This document shows positions 37,662 to 46,691 of a DNA stretch of 64,000 bases, one piece after another (the stretch's first letter is position 1; the number at the start of each line of letters is the position of its first letter). The stretch comes from DASSUW01 sp963730535 (GTDB taxonomy: Bacteria > Actinomycetota > Thermoleophilia > Solirubrobacterales > Solirubrobacteraceae): positions 372,001-436,000 of the forward strand of contig CAVSRU010000005.1 of the NCBI GenBank assembly GCA_963730535.1, written 5' to 3'. The notes under the pieces were generated by a model. That model was not told where the DNA came from and made no database searches. It saw only the letters and a list, made by a program, of their open reading frames with translations. The position numbers and the translations under genes are program-made.

Positions 37662-39205
37662 GCCTGGGGCGCCCGGGACCGCACCATGCCCGCCTCGAGC
37701 GAGTCGACGAGCGCGTCCCAGCTCGCCTCGATCACGTTCTCGTGCACGCCGATCGCGCCCCAGGTGTCGCGGCCGTCGGTGGCGTCGAGCAGCACGCGCG
37801 TCGTGGCGCCGGTGGCCTTCCACTCGTCGAGGATGCGGACCTTGTAGTTGACGAGCTTGATGTCCCGCAGGTGCGGGTAGCGCTCGCCGATCGCGGCCCG
37901 CAGGGCCGCATCCAGGGCATGCACGGGGCCATTGCCCTCCGCCACCCGCACGTAGCGCTGGCCATCGACCCAGATCTTGATCGTGGCCTCGGTCTGGACG
38001 ATGCCGTCCTCGCGCTTCTCGGAGATCACCCGCCATGACTCGAGGCGGAACAGCGGCTCGTAGTCGCCGGTCTCGCGCCGGATGAGCAGGTCGAAGGAGC
38101 CGTCGGCCGCCTCGAACTGGAAGCCGCGGTGCTCGAGCTCCTTCACGCGCTCGACCACGCGGCCGGCCACCGCATCGTCCAGCGCGCCGCCCGCGTGGGC
38201 GACGACCGTCCCCTTCCCGGACAGCTCCGAGACGAGCACGTCGCGGCTGTTGCCGACCGCCGCCGGGTCGATGTGCTCGAACGTCGCCGGGTCGGCGTTC
38301 ACGCCGGCCACGTGCATCCCGCCCTTGTGGGCGAAGGCATTCTTTCCCACGTACGGCTGATCGCCGTCGGGCGTGAGGTTGAGCAGCTCGTCGAGGTAAT
38401 GCGCGGCCTCCGTCCAGCCCTCGAGCGACGGCAGGCACTCGTGGCCGAGCTTGAGCTGGAGGCTGGGGACGATGCTCGTGAGGTTCGCGTTGCCGCAGCG
38501 CTCCCCGTAGCCGTTCATGGTGCCCTGGACGAGCACGGCGCCCTCGGCGACGGCGGCGAGCGAGTTCGCGACGCCGCACTCGGCGTCGTTGTGGCAGTGG
38601 ATCCCGAGCGTCGCGCCCGTGGCGCGGGCCGCGCGCACCGCCTCGGCGATCTGATTCGGGAGCGAGCCGCCGTTCGTGTCGCACAGCGCGACGTTCTCGG
38701 CACCCGCCTCGGCCGCCGCGCGCACGCAGGCCAGCGCGTAGTCGGGGTCGTCGCGCCAGCCGTCGAAGAAGTGCTCGGCGTCGTAGTGCACGCGCTTGCC
38801 CTGCTCGACGAGGAACGCGATCGACTCCACGATCATCGCGAGGTTCTCCTCACGGTCGACGCGCAGGACCTTCTCGACGTGCAGGCCCCACGACTTGCCG
38901 ACCAGCGTGCAGACGGGCGCGAACGAGTCCGCGAGCACGCGCAGCGCGGCGTCCTCGTCGGCGCGGATGCCGCGCCGACGGGTCATCCCGAAGGCGCAGA
39001 CGTCGGTCTGGAGCCGCTCGTGCTCGAGCCGCGCGAACAGCTCGGCCTCCTTCGGGTTCGAGGCCGGGAAGCCCGCCTCTACGAACGGGATGCCGAGGTC
39101 GTCGAGCACGTGCGCCACGCGCACCTTCTCGTCGACGGAGAGCGACATTCCCTGCCCCTGCATGCCGTCGCGCAGGGTCGTGTCGTAGATCGCGAGCTTC
39201 GTCAC
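37658..39205 (-). CDS. cimA: (R)-citramalate synthase
   Basis: CimA condenses pyruvate and acetyl-CoA to citramalate, leading through LeuCD and LeuB to 2-oxobutyrate and isoleucine without threonine deaminase. The 515-residue LeuA-like protein has IYDTTLRDGMQGQGMSLSV, EAGFPASNPKE, GIHCHNDAECGVANSL (metal-binding HxH), GYGERCGNANL and the C-terminal regulatory domain. GYGERCGNANL in place of leucine-type GIGERAGNASL in leuA of this window supports the citramalate assignment. GTG start; junctions with ilvE and DegT are both GTGA. Confidence 0.92.
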   Translation of the reverse strand: MTKLAIYDTTLRDGMQGQGMSLSVDEKVRVAHVLDDLGIPFVEAGFPASNPKEAELFARLEHERLQTDVCAFGMTRRRGIRADEDAALRVLADSFAPVCTLVGKSWGLHVEKVLRVDREENLAMIVESIAFLVEQGKRVHYDAEHFFDGWRDDPDYALACVRAAAEAGAENVALCDTNGGSLPNQIAEAVRAARATGATLGIHCHNDAECGVANSLAAVAEGAVLVQGTMNGYGERCGNANLTSIVPSLQLKLGHECLPSLEGWTEAAHYLDELLNLTPDGDQPYVGKNAFAHKGGMHVAGVNADPATFEHIDPAAVGNSRDVLVSELSGKGTVVAHAGGALDDAVAGRVVERVKELEHRGFQFEAADGSFDLLIRRETGDYEPLFRLESWRVISEKREDGIVQTEATIKIWVDGQRYVRVAEGNGPVHALDAALRAAIGERYPHLRDIKLVNYKVRILDEWKATGATTRVLLDATDGRDTWGAIGVHENVIEASWDALVDSLEAGMVRSRAPQA

Positions 39206-40137
39206 GGAGCGGGCGCGGCTTGGGGCACGATGTCGAGCCAGCCGGCGTAGCGGTCCGAGCGGCCGTGCAGGGCGTCCTCGAAGACCGACTGGACCGCGCG
39301 CGTGATCGGCCCCGGCTCGCCGGTCCCGATCGCCTGGTCGTCGATCTCGCGCAGCGGGGTGAGCTCCGCGGCGGTGCCGGTCATGAAGATCTCGTCGGCG
39401 AGGTAGAGCTCGCCGCGCGCGACGTCGCGCTCGACCACGGTGTAGCCGAGGTCGCGGGCGATCTCGATCGCCGACAGCCGGTTGATGCCGCCGAGGATCG
39501 AGGAGTTGAAGCCGGGGGTGGCGATCACGCCGTCCTTGATCAGGAACAGGTTCTCGCCCGTGCCCTCGCAGACCATCCCGCGCTGGTCGAGCAGGATGCC
39601 CTCCTCGTAGCCGGCCTTCTCGGACTCGATCTTGGCCAGCACGGAGTTCAGGTACTGGCCGTTGGCCTTGGCAGCCGGGATCAGCGCGTCCGGCCCGATC
39701 TTGCGCCACGAGACGACCTTCGCCCGCACGCCGCGCTGCTTCCCCTCGTCGCCCAGGTACGCGCCCCACTCCCAGACGGCGATGAAGACGTCGACCGGGC
39801 AGTCGAGCGGGTACAGCCCCATCGGCCCGGCGCCGCGGTAGACGACCGGCCGGATGTAGCAGGACTTGAAGCCGTTGCGCGCGATCAGCTCGAGCGTCGC
39901 CTCGCGGATCTGCTCCTTCGAGTACGGGACGTCCATGAAGTACATCTGGGCCGACTTGAAGAGCCGGTCGACGTGGTCCTGGTGGCGGAAGACCGCCGTC
40001 CCGCGCGCGGTCTCGTAGGCGCGGACGCCCTCGAACACCCCGGTGCCGTAGTGCAGGGCGTGCGTGAGCACGTGGACCTTGGCGTCCTCGTACGCGACGA
40101 ACTCGCCGTTCATCCAGATGAGGTCCGCTTGGCTCAC
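39202..40137 (-). CDS. ilvE: Branched-chain amino-acid aminotransferase
   Basis: IlvE transaminates the keto acids of Leu, Ile and Val. The 311-residue fold IV enzyme shows LTHALHYGTGVFEGVRAYE, the Schiff-base Lys in IPAAKANGQYLNS, and the family signature EGTGENLFLIKDGVI with SSILGGINR. GTG start overlaps the leuB stop. It makes the last common step of the leucine/isoleucine genes around it. Confidence 0.95.
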   Translation of the reverse strand: MSQADLIWMNGEFVAYEDAKVHVLTHALHYGTGVFEGVRAYETARGTAVFRHQDHVDRLFKSAQMYFMDVPYSKEQIREATLELIARNGFKSCYIRPVVYRGAGPMGLYPLDCPVDVFIAVWEWGAYLGDEGKQRGVRAKVVSWRKIGPDALIPAAKANGQYLNSVLAKIESEKAGYEEGILLDQRGMVCEGTGENLFLIKDGVIATPGFNSSILGGINRLSAIEIARDLGYTVVERDVARGELYLADEIFMTGTAAELTPLREIDDQAIGTGEPGPITRAVQSVFEDALHGRSDRYAGWLDIVPQAAPAP

Positions 40138-41162
40138 GTCAGCTCCTCCAGGACCGCCCGCGTCGCTGCGGCGGTCGTCGCAGTGCCGCCCAGGTCGCCG
40201 GTTCGCAGGCCGGCGTCGAGGGCCCGATCGACGGCCGATTCTATCCGCGCGGCGGCCTCCTCCCGGGCCAATCCGTGGCGCAGCATCATCGCGGCCGAGA
40301 GGAACATGGCCAGCGGGTTGGCGACTCCCCGGCCGGCGATGTCGGGCGCCGAGCCGTGCACGGGCTCGAAGACCCCGGGACCATCGGCACCCAGCGAGGC
40401 GCTCGGCAGCAGGCCGATCGAGCCGGTGATCATCGCCGCCTCGTCGCTGAGGATGTCCCCGAACATGTTCTCGGTGAGCAGGACCTCGAAGTGGCGGGGG
40501 GCGGCGACCAGCTGCATGGCGGCGTTGTCGACCAGGAGGTGCTCGAGCTGGATGTTGGGGAACTCGCTGGCGTGCAGGCGCATGACGACCTCCCGCCACA
40601 GGCGGCTGGTCTCGAGCACGTTCGCCTTGTCGACGCTCGTGACGCGCGACCGCGCTGCCCGGAACGCGACGCGGGCGATCCGCTCGATCTCGGTCTCGGT
40701 GTACGCGCACACGTCGTACGCGCGGCCGTCCGCGCGGCCCTTCTCCCCGAAGTAGATGCCGCCGGTGAGCTCGCGCACCACGAGCAGGTTCGTGCGCTCG
40801 ATCACCTCGCGCTTGAGCGGGCTGGCGTCGTAGAGCGCCGGCAGCGGGCGCACCGGGCGCAGGTTGGCGAACAGGCCGAGCCCTTGCCGCAGGCCGAGCA
40901 GACCCTGCTCCGGCCGCGGAGCCGCCGGGTCGGTCGTGTCCCATTTCGGCCCGCCGACCGCGGCCAGCAGCACCGCGTCGGCGCTCCGGCACGCGGCCAG
41001 CGTCGCGTCCGGGAGCGCGGTGCCGGTCGCGTCGATGGCGGCGCCGCCGATCAGGTGCTCCTCGTAGGTCAGGTCGGGGGCGACCTCGGCCAGGACCTCG
41101 AGGGCGGCGGCCAGCACCTCGGGCCCGATGCCGTCGCCGGGCAGCGTGACGATCGTGGTCAT
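40134..41162 (-). CDS. leuB: 3-isopropylmalate dehydrogenase
   Basis: LeuB oxidatively decarboxylates 3-isopropylmalate; with CimA it also acts on methylmalate. Motifs in the 342-residue product: TLPGDGIGPEVL, AVGGPKWDT, LFANLRPVRP, VRELTGGIYFG, and the signature NMFGDILSDEAAMITGSIGL. ATG start. First gene of leuB-ilvE-cimA-degT, all joined by GTGA. Promoter must be in the 41163-41312 region, which holds a regulator relic. Confidence 0.96.
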   Translation of the reverse strand: MTTIVTLPGDGIGPEVLAAALEVLAEVAPDLTYEEHLIGGAAIDATGTALPDATLAACRSADAVLLAAVGGPKWDTTDPAAPRPEQGLLGLRQGLGLFANLRPVRPLPALYDASPLKREVIERTNLLVVRELTGGIYFGEKGRADGRAYDVCAYTETEIERIARVAFRAARSRVTSVDKANVLETSRLWREVVMRLHASEFPNIQLEHLLVDNAAMQLVAAPRHFEVLLTENMFGDILSDEAAMITGSIGLLPSASLGADGPGVFEPVHGSAPDIAGRGVANPLAMFLSAAMMLRHGLAREEAAARIESAVDRALDAGLRTGDLGGTATTAAATRAVLEELT

Positions 41163-41210
41163 GCGGCCAGGGACGGTACCGGCGAGGGCCGGTGTGGGAG
41201 GCTCAACAGC

Positions 41211-41326
41211 GTGCTGATCGGTCGCGAAGCGGAGCTCGGGCGGCTGCTGACCTGCGCAACGTGTTCCGCAAGCTCGGCGTGCGAAGGCGCGCCGAGCTTG
41301 CGCGGTTGATGGCTACAGGGCCGTGA
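41211..41326 (+). pseudogene. Relic of a LuxR-type ATPase regulator: head and tail only
   Basis: The first part reads VLIGREAELGRLL, the usual N-terminus of a LAL-type AAA regulator such as the one at 14740. It is followed at once, in the next frame, by LRNVFRKLGVRRRAELARLM and a stop, the C-terminal half of a LuxR helix-turn-helix. Everything between, about 800-900 codons in this family, is missing. The junction is near 41247-41253. The relic's last 14 bases overlap the end of the convergent propeller gene. This looks like one clean internal deletion. Confidence 0.72.
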
Positions 41327-43742
41327 GGTCGAGGGCGAACATCCCGCGGCCGTGCGTGACGCAGATCAGCGTCCGCTTCATCCAGAACAGGTCGTCGACC
41401 GAGCAGTTCGTCGGCCCCTCGTTGGTCGGCGACCACGTCGCGCCGCCGTCCTCGCTGGCGAACAGCCCGACCTCGGAGCCCGCGTAGACGAGCGACGAGT
41501 TGTCCGGGTGGAGCGTCAGCGCCCGCACCGGCGCCGCCGGGAACGCCCGCCCGATGTTGGCCCACGTCGCCCCGGCGTCCGTGGTCTTCCACACGTTGCC
41601 CTTGGTGTAGCCGCCGAAGCTCACGTACACCGTGTCGTGGTCCTTGGCGTCGATCGTGATGCCCGTGCAGTAGCGGTCGACCGCGACCGGCTTCTGGCCC
41701 GAGTGGTCGACCCGCTGCCACGTCGGCAGACCCGCGGTGCCGTTCACGGTCTTATAGAGCTGGCCGTCGTCGTGCCCGACCCACACCACGTCGGAGTTCC
41801 CACGCGCGATGGCGAGCGCGCTGATCGCGCCTCCGGACGGGTTCTTGATCGCTCGCCACGACGGCCCGGTGGTGTCGGTGTTCGCACGCTTGGCGTCGTT
41901 CGTGCGCCACAGCGAGAGCCCGCCCGCCAGCAGGCGGTTGGACTGGTTCGGGTCGAGCATGAACGGGGCGATGAAGAGCGCGTTCTGGGTCCGGGCGTCG
42001 CCGATCCGGAACGGGACCGGCTTCCACCGCCACGCGCCCTCCGCCTCGCTGAAGAACTGGCCGCTGATGAACTCCGCGGTCGCCCCGCCGTCCATGCTCC
42101 GGTGCACGTTCGCGAACACGTACTCGCCGTAGAAGACGTTCGGGTCGTTCTGGTCGGCGGCGCACCAGCCGCCGTCGCCGCCGAACATCTCGGTCCAGCC
42201 CTCGCTCCCGTTGGCTGTCGTGTAGCGCAGCGTGCCGTTGTCCTGTGCGCCGCCGATGATCACGCCCGACTCGCTGTGGCCCGCGCCGGCGTAGAACTGG
42301 GTCACGCCGTAGGTGTTGACCAGCTCGGTCCAGCCCTTCACGCGCGGTGGCTGCGGGTCGCTGCCCAGCGTGTGGACGTTGGTGGCCTTGTAGATGCCGC
42401 CGTCGTTGCCGAAGAACACCGTCCGGTTGGTCGTGCCGTTGAAGCGCGGGTGGGAGACGATGCAGTGGTGGTCGGCGTGGGCGGACCGCTTGTCCCACCA
42501 GGTGCTGATGTCCTGCAGCGTGTTGCCGCCGTCGGTGCTGCGCCAGAGGTCGACGCCGCCGACGATCACGAGGTTCGCGTTCGACGTGTCGCCGGCCCAG
42601 ATGACGTTGTCGTACCAGCCCTGATCGCCGAGGTACTGCGCGGGCAGGCCGCCCGCCAGGCTGGTCCGCCGCGAGTAGCTCTTGCCGCCGTTGGTCGAGC
42701 GCCAGATCTCCCCGGACGCCATGTCGATCGACGCGTAGACGCGCGTCGGGTCCTTCGCGGCGTACGTGATCTCGACCCGGCCCGACCACGGCTGCGCGTG
42801 CGTCGCCAGCTTCCAGGTCTGGCCGCCGTCGGCCGAGTGGTAGGCCTGGCCGTTGCTCAGGCCGCCGGCGATGGCCAGCGAGTTGTTGGTCGGATGGAAC
42901 TCGATGTCGGCGATCGCGTCGGGCAGCGTCTTGGTCCACACCAGCCGCGCGGGGTCGGCGCTGCGGAAGATGCCGACGGCGGTGGCGGCGAGCATCACCT
43001 GGCCGTTCTTGGAGATGGCGAGGCGGTTGACGTGCTGGAAGTTGGCGCCCGTGGTCGACGGGATCTGCTCCCAGTGCACGCCGTCGACCGTGCGGAAGAT
43101 GCCGGCTCCGCGCAGGGCGTCGAGGTTGGAGAAGCCCTCCCCCGTGCCCGCGTAGATGATCTTCGGGTTGGTGGGGTCGCGCACCATGCAGCACACGGCC
43201 AGGTTGGCCATGAAGTCGTCGACCGGCTCCCAGCTCTTGCCGCTGTCCTGCGAATGCCAGACCCCGCCACCGACGCTGCCCACCCACATGCGGCTCGGGG
43301 TCGTCGGGTGGATGATGATCGAGCGCGTGCGGCCGCCGATGTTCCCGGGGCCGAGCGAGCGCCACGCCCCCGTGCCGCCGCCGAGGCCGGCGCGGCCGGG
43401 CACCAGGGCCGGCGGCGGGACGTCGCGGCCGGTCGGCACGCCCGCGACGAGCGCCGGCGCGGCGCGCCGGGTGCGCGTGCTGTCGAGCTCGCGCAGCGCC
43501 TCCGTGAGCGCCTCTGGCGGCACCACCCCGGCGTCGTTGCGCGCCGTGCGCAGCCGGAACGCCTCCCGCGCCCGGGCGAGGTCGGGGTAGTCGAGCCGGC
43601 GCACGGCGCGCCGCAGCGCCCGGTCCGGGATCTCCCGCAGCCCCTCGAGCGAGAGGCCGCGCGTGCGCCGCAGCTCGTCCAGCAGCCCCTCGCTGAGGCC
43701 CCGCTCCTCGGCCGCGTGCTGATAGTCGGTCTCGGTCGCCAT
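41313..43742 (-). CDS. Large Asp-box (BNR/VPS10-like) beta-propeller protein
   Basis: The 809-residue product has a helical N-terminal segment of about 70 residues (Arg/Glu/Leu-rich), a Pro/Ala linker, then a long propeller region of the sortilin/VPS10 or WD40-like glycosyl hydrolase type. Asp-box motifs (S/T-x-D-x-G-x-x-W) recur: SQDSGKSWE, SADGGQTWK, STNGGKSYS, STDGGNTLQ, TTDAGATWA, SEDGGATWS. It probably forms two propellers. I see no signal peptide or membrane helix, though homologues are usually exported; start choice at MATETDYQ is supported by composition. Catalytic residues are not identified. It follows the smaller propeller gene by 11 bases. Confidence 0.82.
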   Translation of the reverse strand: MATETDYQHAAEERGLSEGLLDELRRTRGLSLEGLREIPDRALRRAVRRLDYPDLARAREAFRLRTARNDAGVVPPEALTEALRELDSTRTRRAAPALVAGVPTGRDVPPPALVPGRAGLGGGTGAWRSLGPGNIGGRTRSIIIHPTTPSRMWVGSVGGGVWHSQDSGKSWEPVDDFMANLAVCCMVRDPTNPKIIYAGTGEGFSNLDALRGAGIFRTVDGVHWEQIPSTTGANFQHVNRLAISKNGQVMLAATAVGIFRSADPARLVWTKTLPDAIADIEFHPTNNSLAIAGGLSNGQAYHSADGGQTWKLATHAQPWSGRVEITYAAKDPTRVYASIDMASGEIWRSTNGGKSYSRRTSLAGGLPAQYLGDQGWYDNVIWAGDTSNANLVIVGGVDLWRSTDGGNTLQDISTWWDKRSAHADHHCIVSHPRFNGTTNRTVFFGNDGGIYKATNVHTLGSDPQPPRVKGWTELVNTYGVTQFYAGAGHSESGVIIGGAQDNGTLRYTTANGSEGWTEMFGGDGGWCAADQNDPNVFYGEYVFANVHRSMDGGATAEFISGQFFSEAEGAWRWKPVPFRIGDARTQNALFIAPFMLDPNQSNRLLAGGLSLWRTNDAKRANTDTTGPSWRAIKNPSGGAISALAIARGNSDVVWVGHDDGQLYKTVNGTAGLPTWQRVDHSGQKPVAVDRYCTGITIDAKDHDTVYVSFGGYTKGNVWKTTDAGATWANIGRAFPAAPVRALTLHPDNSSLVYAGSEVGLFASEDGGATWSPTNEGPTNCSVDDLFWMKRTLICVTHGRGMFALDLTAL

Positions 43743-43753
43743 CCTGCCTCCTC

Positions 43754-44644
43754 TCACTGCCTCAGGCGCGGCGGGCCGGAGGGCCGACGCTCGCCGACCA
43801 CCAGCTCCCACGCCACCGTGTCCGTGTCGAGCTCGCGCGCCTTGAGCGCGCGCGTGCCGCCGCTATCGACCAGGTAGTACACACGCCGCCCGACGATCGC
43901 GGGCTCGCGGGCGCCAGGCTCGTAGGTGAGCGTCGCCTCGCGGCTGCCCGTCTCCGCGGAGACGGCGATCCAGTGGTCGCCCTCGCGGACGAGCAGGTGC
44001 CGGCCGTCGGGCGTCGGCTCGGCGCCGAGCGTGTCACCCCGGGCGAGCTCGACGGTCTCGTGCTCGGTGCGCAGCCGCAGCGCCTGCTCGTCCCACACCA
44101 GCTCGACGACCGTCTCGCCCGCCAGCCACGGGCCGTCGAGGTCGTCGGCGTCGAGCGGCGGGCGGCCGAGGCCCTCCTGCGGGGGCGGCGGAAGCGGCTC
44201 GACGGCGCCCGACTCGAGGTCGATCGCCGCCGCGCCGACGGCGCCGCCGGCCTCCCGCTCGCGGATCTCGGGCGGGGGCGGCGCCCCGCCGGCATAGCGG
44301 CCGCGGGCCACCCACTCGAGCGTCAGCCGGTCGTCCTCGAGCCGAGCCCTGAGCTTGACCGCCTGCGTCCCGGGGAGCGGGACCGGATCGGAGGTGAGTG
44401 CCGGCTCGCCGTGGCCGTCGAGCAGCACGACCCGCGCGTCGTCGCCCAGGCGCGCGGCCGCCAGCCGCTCTTCAGCGACCAGCAGAGGGCGCTGCGCCTG
44501 GTCGCTGCGCCACAGCTCGCGACCGGCGCTCAGGTCGACGGCGAGCACCCCGCTCTCGACGGCGAGGTACCCGATGCGGCCGGCCGGATCGGCCGCCCCC
44601 CTCGGGAAGTACACGGGCTCGGTGATCGGCACCACTCCCAGCAT
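43754..44644 (-). CDS. PQQ-type beta-propeller-like protein
   Basis: A 296-residue protein of short beta-strand blades, for example LAVESGVLAVDLSAGRELWR and VVELVWDEQALRLRT; the last blade is AIVGRRVYYLVDSGGTRALK. No signal peptide, helix or enzyme motif is seen. It is probably co-transcribed with the large Asp-box propeller 11 bases downstream, which suggests a pair. It lies 65 bases after leuD on the same strand. Function unknown. Confidence 0.72.
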   Translation of the reverse strand: MLGVVPITEPVYFPRGAADPAGRIGYLAVESGVLAVDLSAGRELWRSDQAQRPLLVAEERLAAARLGDDARVVLLDGHGEPALTSDPVPLPGTQAVKLRARLEDDRLTLEWVARGRYAGGAPPPPEIREREAGGAVGAAAIDLESGAVEPLPPPPQEGLGRPPLDADDLDGPWLAGETVVELVWDEQALRLRTEHETVELARGDTLGAEPTPDGRHLLVREGDHWIAVSAETGSREATLTYEPGAREPAIVGRRVYYLVDSGGTRALKARELDTDTVAWELVVGERRPSGPPRLRQ

Positions 44645-44709
44645 GGCTCCCCGTCGTGAGATCAGCGGTGCGCCTCGACCCTACGCGGGGTCGCGGCGCG
44701 CCGTCAACC

Positions 44710-45270
44710 TCACAACGCGGTGGTCACCGGCCCGGAGCGCTCGCGGTCGCGCTCGTACGCGTCGATCGCCGGCTCCTGCTGGAGGGTGAGCGCGATGTCG
44801 TCGAGCCCGTTGAGCAGCCGGTGGCGCGTCTCCTCGTCGAGCTCGAACTCCGCCGTGCGGCCGTCGAAGCGGACCTCCCGGCGCTCGAGGTCGATCTCGG
44901 CGCTGCGGGCCTGCATCAACGCCTTGACGTCCTCCTCCGGCAGCTGCACCGGGAGCAGGCCGATCTTCGTGCAGTTGTTGAAGAAGATGTCCGCGAAGCT
45001 CGCCGCGACGACGGCCCGGAAGCCGTAGTCCTGGAGCGCCCAGGGGGCGTGCTCGCGCGAGGAGCCGCAGCCGAAGTTGGGGCCGGTGACGAGGATCGGG
45101 TTGGCCGGCAGGTCCCAGCCGTCCTCCTGCGCCCAGTCGTAGAACAGGAACTCGCCGAAGCCGGTCCGCTCGACCCGCTTGAGGAACTGCTTGGGGATGA
45201 TCTGGTCGGTGTCGACGTCGGCACGGTCGAGCACGCTGACGTCGCCGCTCACGAGCGTCACGGGCTCCAT
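44710..45270 (-). CDS. leuD: 3-isopropylmalate dehydratase, small subunit
   Basis: LeuD is the swivelling subunit of isopropylmalate isomerase. The 186-residue product has DVDTDQIIPKQFLKRV, GPNFGCGSSREHAPWAL and FNNCTKIGLLPV, all diagnostic. It pairs with LeuC 62 bases upstream. With CimA present the enzyme probably also isomerises citramalate. Confidence 0.96.
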   Translation of the reverse strand: MEPVTLVSGDVSVLDRADVDTDQIIPKQFLKRVERTGFGEFLFYDWAQEDGWDLPANPILVTGPNFGCGSSREHAPWALQDYGFRAVVAASFADIFFNNCTKIGLLPVQLPEEDVKALMQARSAEIDLERREVRFDGRTAEFELDEETRHRLLNGLDDIALTLQQEPAIDAYERDRERSGPVTTAL

Positions 45271-45332
45271 TCAGCTCGCCGCTCCGCATGCGCGCGCCGA
45301 TGCCATTCGTTGTGTCGAACTGGTTTCGATTC

Positions 45333-46691
45333 TCATTGCCAATCTCGGATGTCGACGAAGTGGCCCTCGATGGCCGCCGCGGCGGCCATCTGCGGCGAGA
45401 CGAGGTGGGTGCGGCCGCCGCGCCCCTGGCGGCCCTCGAAGTTGCGGTTCGAGGTCGAGGCGCAGCGCTCCCCCGGCTGGAGGATGTCGGGGTTCATGCC
45501 GAGGCACATCGAGCACCCCGCCGTTCGCCAGTCGAACCCGGCGGCGCGGAAGACCTCGTCGAGCCCCTCGGCCTCCGCCTGGGCGGCGACCTGCTGGGAG
45601 CCGGGCACCACCATCGCGTCGACGGTGCTCGCCACGCGGCGGCCCTTGACCACTTCGGCGGCGGCCCGCAGGTCGCCGATCCGGGAGTTCGTGCACGAGC
45701 CGATGAACACGCGGTCGAGCCGCAGCTCCTTGATCGGTGTGCCGGCCTCGAGCCCCATGTACTTCAGCGCTCGCTCGTCGCCCTCGCTGCCCGGCTGCGG
45801 GACCGCCTCCGTGACCGGCACGACCATGCCCGGCGTGGTGCCCCAGGTGACGAGCGGGGACAGCGCGCTCGCGTCGACCTCGATCTCGGTGTCGAAGCTC
45901 GCACCCGGGTCGGTGCGCAGCTCGCGCCAGGCGGGGTCGGCCTCGGGCGGCGCCGCCGGCCGGCCCTCCATCCACTCGAACGTGGTCTCGTCGGGCGCGA
46001 TCATCCCGGCCCGCCCGCCGCCCTCGATCGTCATGTTGCACATCGTCATGCGGCCCTCCATCGAGAGCCCCTCGATCACCGGGCCGGCGTACTCGACGAC
46101 GTGGCCGGCGGCCCCGTTCGTGCCCATCTGGCCGATCGTGCCGAGGATCAGGTCCTTGGGGGTGACGCCGAAGCCGAGCTCGCCGGTGTAGTTGATCCGC
46201 ATGCTCTTCGGCTTGCGCTGGCCGAGGCACTGGGTCGCGAGCACGTGCTCGACCTCGCTGGTGCCGATGCCGAAGGCGAGCGCGCCGAACGCGCCGTGGG
46301 TGGCGGTGTGGGAGTCGCCGCACACAATCGTCATCCCCGGCTGGGTGACGCCGAGCTCCGGCCCGATCACGTGCACGATGCCCTGGCGGTCGGAGCCGAT
46401 CGAGTAGACGGGGATGCCGAACTCGGAGCAGTTGCGCTCGAGCGTCTCGACCTGCACGCGGGAGAGCTCGTCGCGGATGCGGGCGGCGACCGGCGTGCCG
46501 TCGGTGGGCACGTTGTGGTCGGCGGTGGCGAGCGTGCGATCGGGCCGGCGGACGGGGCGGCCGGCGAGGCGCAGGCCGTCGAACGCCTGCGGGCTCGTGA
46601 CCTCGTGCACGAGGTGCAGGTCGATGTAGATCAGCCCGGGCGCGACCTCGTGGGCGGCCCAGATCTTGTCGAACAGCGTGCTCGGGCTCAT
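45333..46691 (-). CDS. leuC: 3-isopropylmalate dehydratase, large subunit
   Basis: LeuC holds the 4Fe-4S cluster of isopropylmalate isomerase. The 452-residue aconitase-family protein has the ATADHNVPT loop, VCGDSHTATHGAFG, and cluster cysteines in FIGSCTNSR and TAGCSMCLGMN, followed by GERCASTSNRNFEGRQG. Its ATG overlaps the stop of the upstream cupin regulator (ATGA), so regulator, LeuC and LeuD are made from one message. Confidence 0.97.
   Translation of the reverse strand: MSPSTLFDKIWAAHEVAPGLIYIDLHLVHEVTSPQAFDGLRLAGRPVRRPDRTLATADHNVPTDGTPVAARIRDELSRVQVETLERNCSEFGIPVYSIGSDRQGIVHVIGPELGVTQPGMTIVCGDSHTATHGAFGALAFGIGTSEVEHVLATQCLGQRKPKSMRINYTGELGFGVTPKDLILGTIGQMGTNGAAGHVVEYAGPVIEGLSMEGRMTMCNMTIEGGGRAGMIAPDETTFEWMEGRPAAPPEADPAWRELRTDPGASFDTEIEVDASALSPLVTWGTTPGMVVPVTEAVPQPGSEGDERALKYMGLEAGTPIKELRLDRVFIGSCTNSRIGDLRAAAEVVKGRRVASTVDAMVVPGSQQVAAQAEAEGLDEVFRAAGFDWRTAGCSMCLGMNPDILQPGERCASTSNRNFEGRQGRGGRTHLVSPQMAAAAAIEGHFVDIRDWQ

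Noticed and set aside
38129..39250. Plus-strand frame across cimA
   Set aside because: Antisense shadow with His/Arg/Glu-rich composition.
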